Assembly (NCBI RefSeq): GCF_042477335.2
Contig: NC_091255.1
Location: forward strand, 40,030,501 to 40,094,500
DNA: 64,000 nucleotides
Direction of reading: 5' to 3'
Source of the DNA: Ovis canadensis
Lineage: Eukaryota > Chordata > Mammalia > Artiodactyla > Bovidae
Part shown: positions 62,400-64,000 of the stretch, piece after piece
Layout of the letters: each line of letters starts with the position of its first letter
How positions within the stretch are numbered: the first letter of the stretch is position 1
Translations under genes and position numbers: made by a program
Notes under the pieces: generated by a model
What the model was told of the DNA's origin: nothing
Databases searched by the model: none
What the model saw: only the letters and a program-made list of their open reading frames with translations

Positions 62400-62535
62400 G
62401 CTCCCTCAGTCCAAATCCATCCTTTTGTAGAGAAGGAAATTGAGTTAGAAAGTTCAGACAACTTGACATAGAACAAAGTTGATACTGGAGCCAGGCCTTC
62501 TCACCCCAAGGCCAGTGTTCTTTCTACTAAACCTT
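62400..62535 (-). mobile_element. MIR: MIR SINE
   Basis: TAGAGAAGGAAATTGAGTTA, GACAACTTGACATAGAACAA, TACTGGAGCCAGGCCTTCTC, GTGTTCTTTCTACTAAACC follow reverse MIR order. Confidence 0.75.
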
Positions 62536-63529
62536 GACATGTTCCCATAAACTCACAGGATTATAATGCTCCTTAATCTAGAAAAGACTGGCCTGAACCC
62601 TGCTTCTCACAACTTGTGGAAAGTCCCTAGGAAGGACTTTTCTGAGAATTCCCTGAAAGCTTGGGTTCCTATTTCCTCTTGAGTCAGCTTCTTCTGTGAA
62701 TGGCCTTTCCTTCTTGTATCACACTGACCTTTTTTCATGGTGCACTGACCTCTTCAGGTTCATGTCACTCTAAATTCAGTTTTCAGTTTCCAAGTTCAAA
62801 AGTGAGGTCCCAGTTCCTGCATTTTCTCTTGCTCATATTCTTCTCTTCTATCTTTCAAAAGAGGCATTAAGGAACACAAAAACAAATTCTTCCCATTTTC
62901 TCATGCAGAGCAATTCAGCTCTCAGAAAGTTCAACCTCCTTTTGCCACTAAAGCTTAGAAGGTACCTCTTCTAAGGGCTTGGATTAAGCTTGCTCACCAC
63001 CTCCTCAGTGTGTTGTGCAAAGTGGCTGCAGTGGCCCCCTCAATCACAAATGTCTTCTTAGCAGTTCCAGATCAAAGATTTTCTTGATAGTTCTGACAGA
63101 AAAGCACCAAGGAAGACTCTGATTGTCCTGACTCGCCTAGAGGAGAATTTATGGCCAGAGATGGGGTTTACTTTACCCAGATCTGTGATGGTATGCTGTG
63201 GTGGACTTTTCACATCCTAGCCATGTGAAAAGTGTTCCCTGTGGGGAAGAGGACTTCTGATACCAGAAGAAGTGGGGATGGTGTGCTTCTTCAGGCCGCA
63301 TTGAAGCTAGAAGTCCTTGTCCCGGACCATTCTCCACACGGATGCTCAGGTAATCTTTCTGGCACACTGCTGTTCTGAATGTCTCTCAAATTCAACAACT
63401 TTCAAAGGTGTCCTGTTGCTTGGTGGATAAACCCCGGTTGAAGATAGTTCAGGGGAAGCACTCAAGATTGTCTATGAACTATCCCTAGTTTATCTTTAAT
63501 TTTGAATTCCATATTGCTCCCTGCCCTCT
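62536..63529. other. Unassigned DNA
   Basis: About 1 kb without a recognised repeat. A short inverted pair flanks 63208-63231 (CTTTTCACATCC and GCCATGTGAAAAG). The frame at 63173-63367 (minus) lacks a domain. Confidence 0.45.
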
Positions 63530-63547
63530 TGTGTGTGTGTGTGTGTT
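63530..63547 (+). repeat. (TG)9 microsatellite
   Basis: A pure GT run at the left end of the reverse L1 3' UTR, placed where the L1 A-tail (T-run on this strand) would be expected. Confidence 0.95.
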
Positions 63548-63755
63548 TATTTTGTTCATTATTGGAGTATAATTGCTTTACAACATTGTGTTTTCTGCTG
63601 CTCAACAGAGTGAATCAGCTATGTGTATATGTCTATGCTCTGCACCTTGACTCCCCCTATCCTACCCTCTCGGTCATCACAGAGCCTTGAGCTGAGCTCC
63701 CTGGGCTAGACAGCCGCTTTCTACTGGCAGTTTTACACACTGTAGTGTATATGTC
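63548..63755 (-). mobile_element. L1 3' UTR, interrupted by BOV-A2
   Basis: Reverse L1: TATTGGAGTATAATTGCTTT, CTGCTGCTCAACAGAGTGAA, CTCGGTCATCACAGAGCCTT, ACACACTGTAGTGTATATGT. Same type as 38040 and 39055; it continues beyond the SINE, outside the window. Confidence 0.85.
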
Positions 63756-64000
63756 GGAGAAGGCAATGGCACCCACTCCAGGACTCTTGCCTAGAAAATC
63801 CCATGGATGGAGGATCCTGGTAGGCTGCTGTCCATGAGGTTGCTAAGAGTCGGACACGACTGAGCAACTTCACTTTCACCTTTCACTTTCATGCATTGGA
63901 GAAGGAAATGGCAACCTACTCCAGTATTCTTGCCTGGAGAATCCCAGGGACGGGGGAGCCTGGTGGGCTGCCGTCTATGGGGATGCACAGAGTTGGACAC
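63756..64000 (+). mobile_element. BOV-A2: BOV-A2 SINE, cut by the window end
   Basis: First monomer GGAGAAGGCAATGGCACCCA, linker CACTTTCACCTTTCACTTTC, second monomer to CACAGAGTTGGACAC at the edge. The (GCA)n tail and right TSD lie outside the window. Confidence 0.96.

Overview
The window is nuclear DNA from a pecoran ruminant. Its dispersed repeats are ruminant or cetartiodactyl specific: tRNA-derived Bov-tA SINEs, dimeric BOV-A2 SINEs ending in (GCA)n, CHR SINEs, BovB (RTE-clade) LINEs and bovine-type L1 3' ends. Older mammalian repeats (MIR, L2, L1M, MER5-like, Tigger) lie underneath. Cattle or a close relative is most likely, but I cannot separate Bovini from Caprini by eye.

I found no host protein-coding gene, no functional RNA gene, no CRISPR array and no prokaryotic-type system. 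Every longer open frame is a transposon remnant, an antisense shadow of a SINE or LINE, or a chance frame in GC-richer DNA. The best-preserved coding remnants are three BovB reverse-transcriptase fragments (19.9-22.2 kb plus, 48.9-50.0 kb plus, 56.1-57.1 kb minus) and L1 ORF2 fragments at 29.4-29.9 kb and 51.8-55.7 kb (plus).

Layout. 0-5 kb: L1 3' ends carrying SINEs. 5-19 kb: AT-rich single-copy-like DNA with scattered Bov-tA, CHR, MIR and old L1 pieces. 19.9-22.6 kb: a Tigger-type DNA transposon split by a 2.3 kb BovB. 23-29 kb: BovB, L1, CHR, BOV-A2, a MER5-like relic and MIRs, several split by later SINEs. 29-31 kb: L1 ORF2 relics. 33.6-34.7 and 38-40.3 kb: L1 3' ends with SINEs, the latter breaking up an ancient repeat. 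36.9-37.8 kb: unassigned DNA with some CpG. 42-44 kb: unassigned DNA. 44.2 kb: a very young truncated L1. 48.6-50.4 kb: L1 split by BovB and a two-headed Bov-tA. 51.3-55.7 kb: old L1 with seven later insertions. 56.0-57.1 kb: compound microsatellite and BovB. 57.2-60.5 kb: L1 relics with SINEs. 60.7-63.5 kb: mostly unassigned DNA with MIRs and a CRE/AP-1-like motif pair. 63.5-64 kb: L1 3' end and a BOV-A2 cut by the window edge.

The informative content is the layering of insertions, dated relatively by nesting and by target-site duplications (TSDs) read directly from the sequence. Family names come from recognition, not a database search. Boundaries without a TSD are accurate to roughly 5-30 bases.
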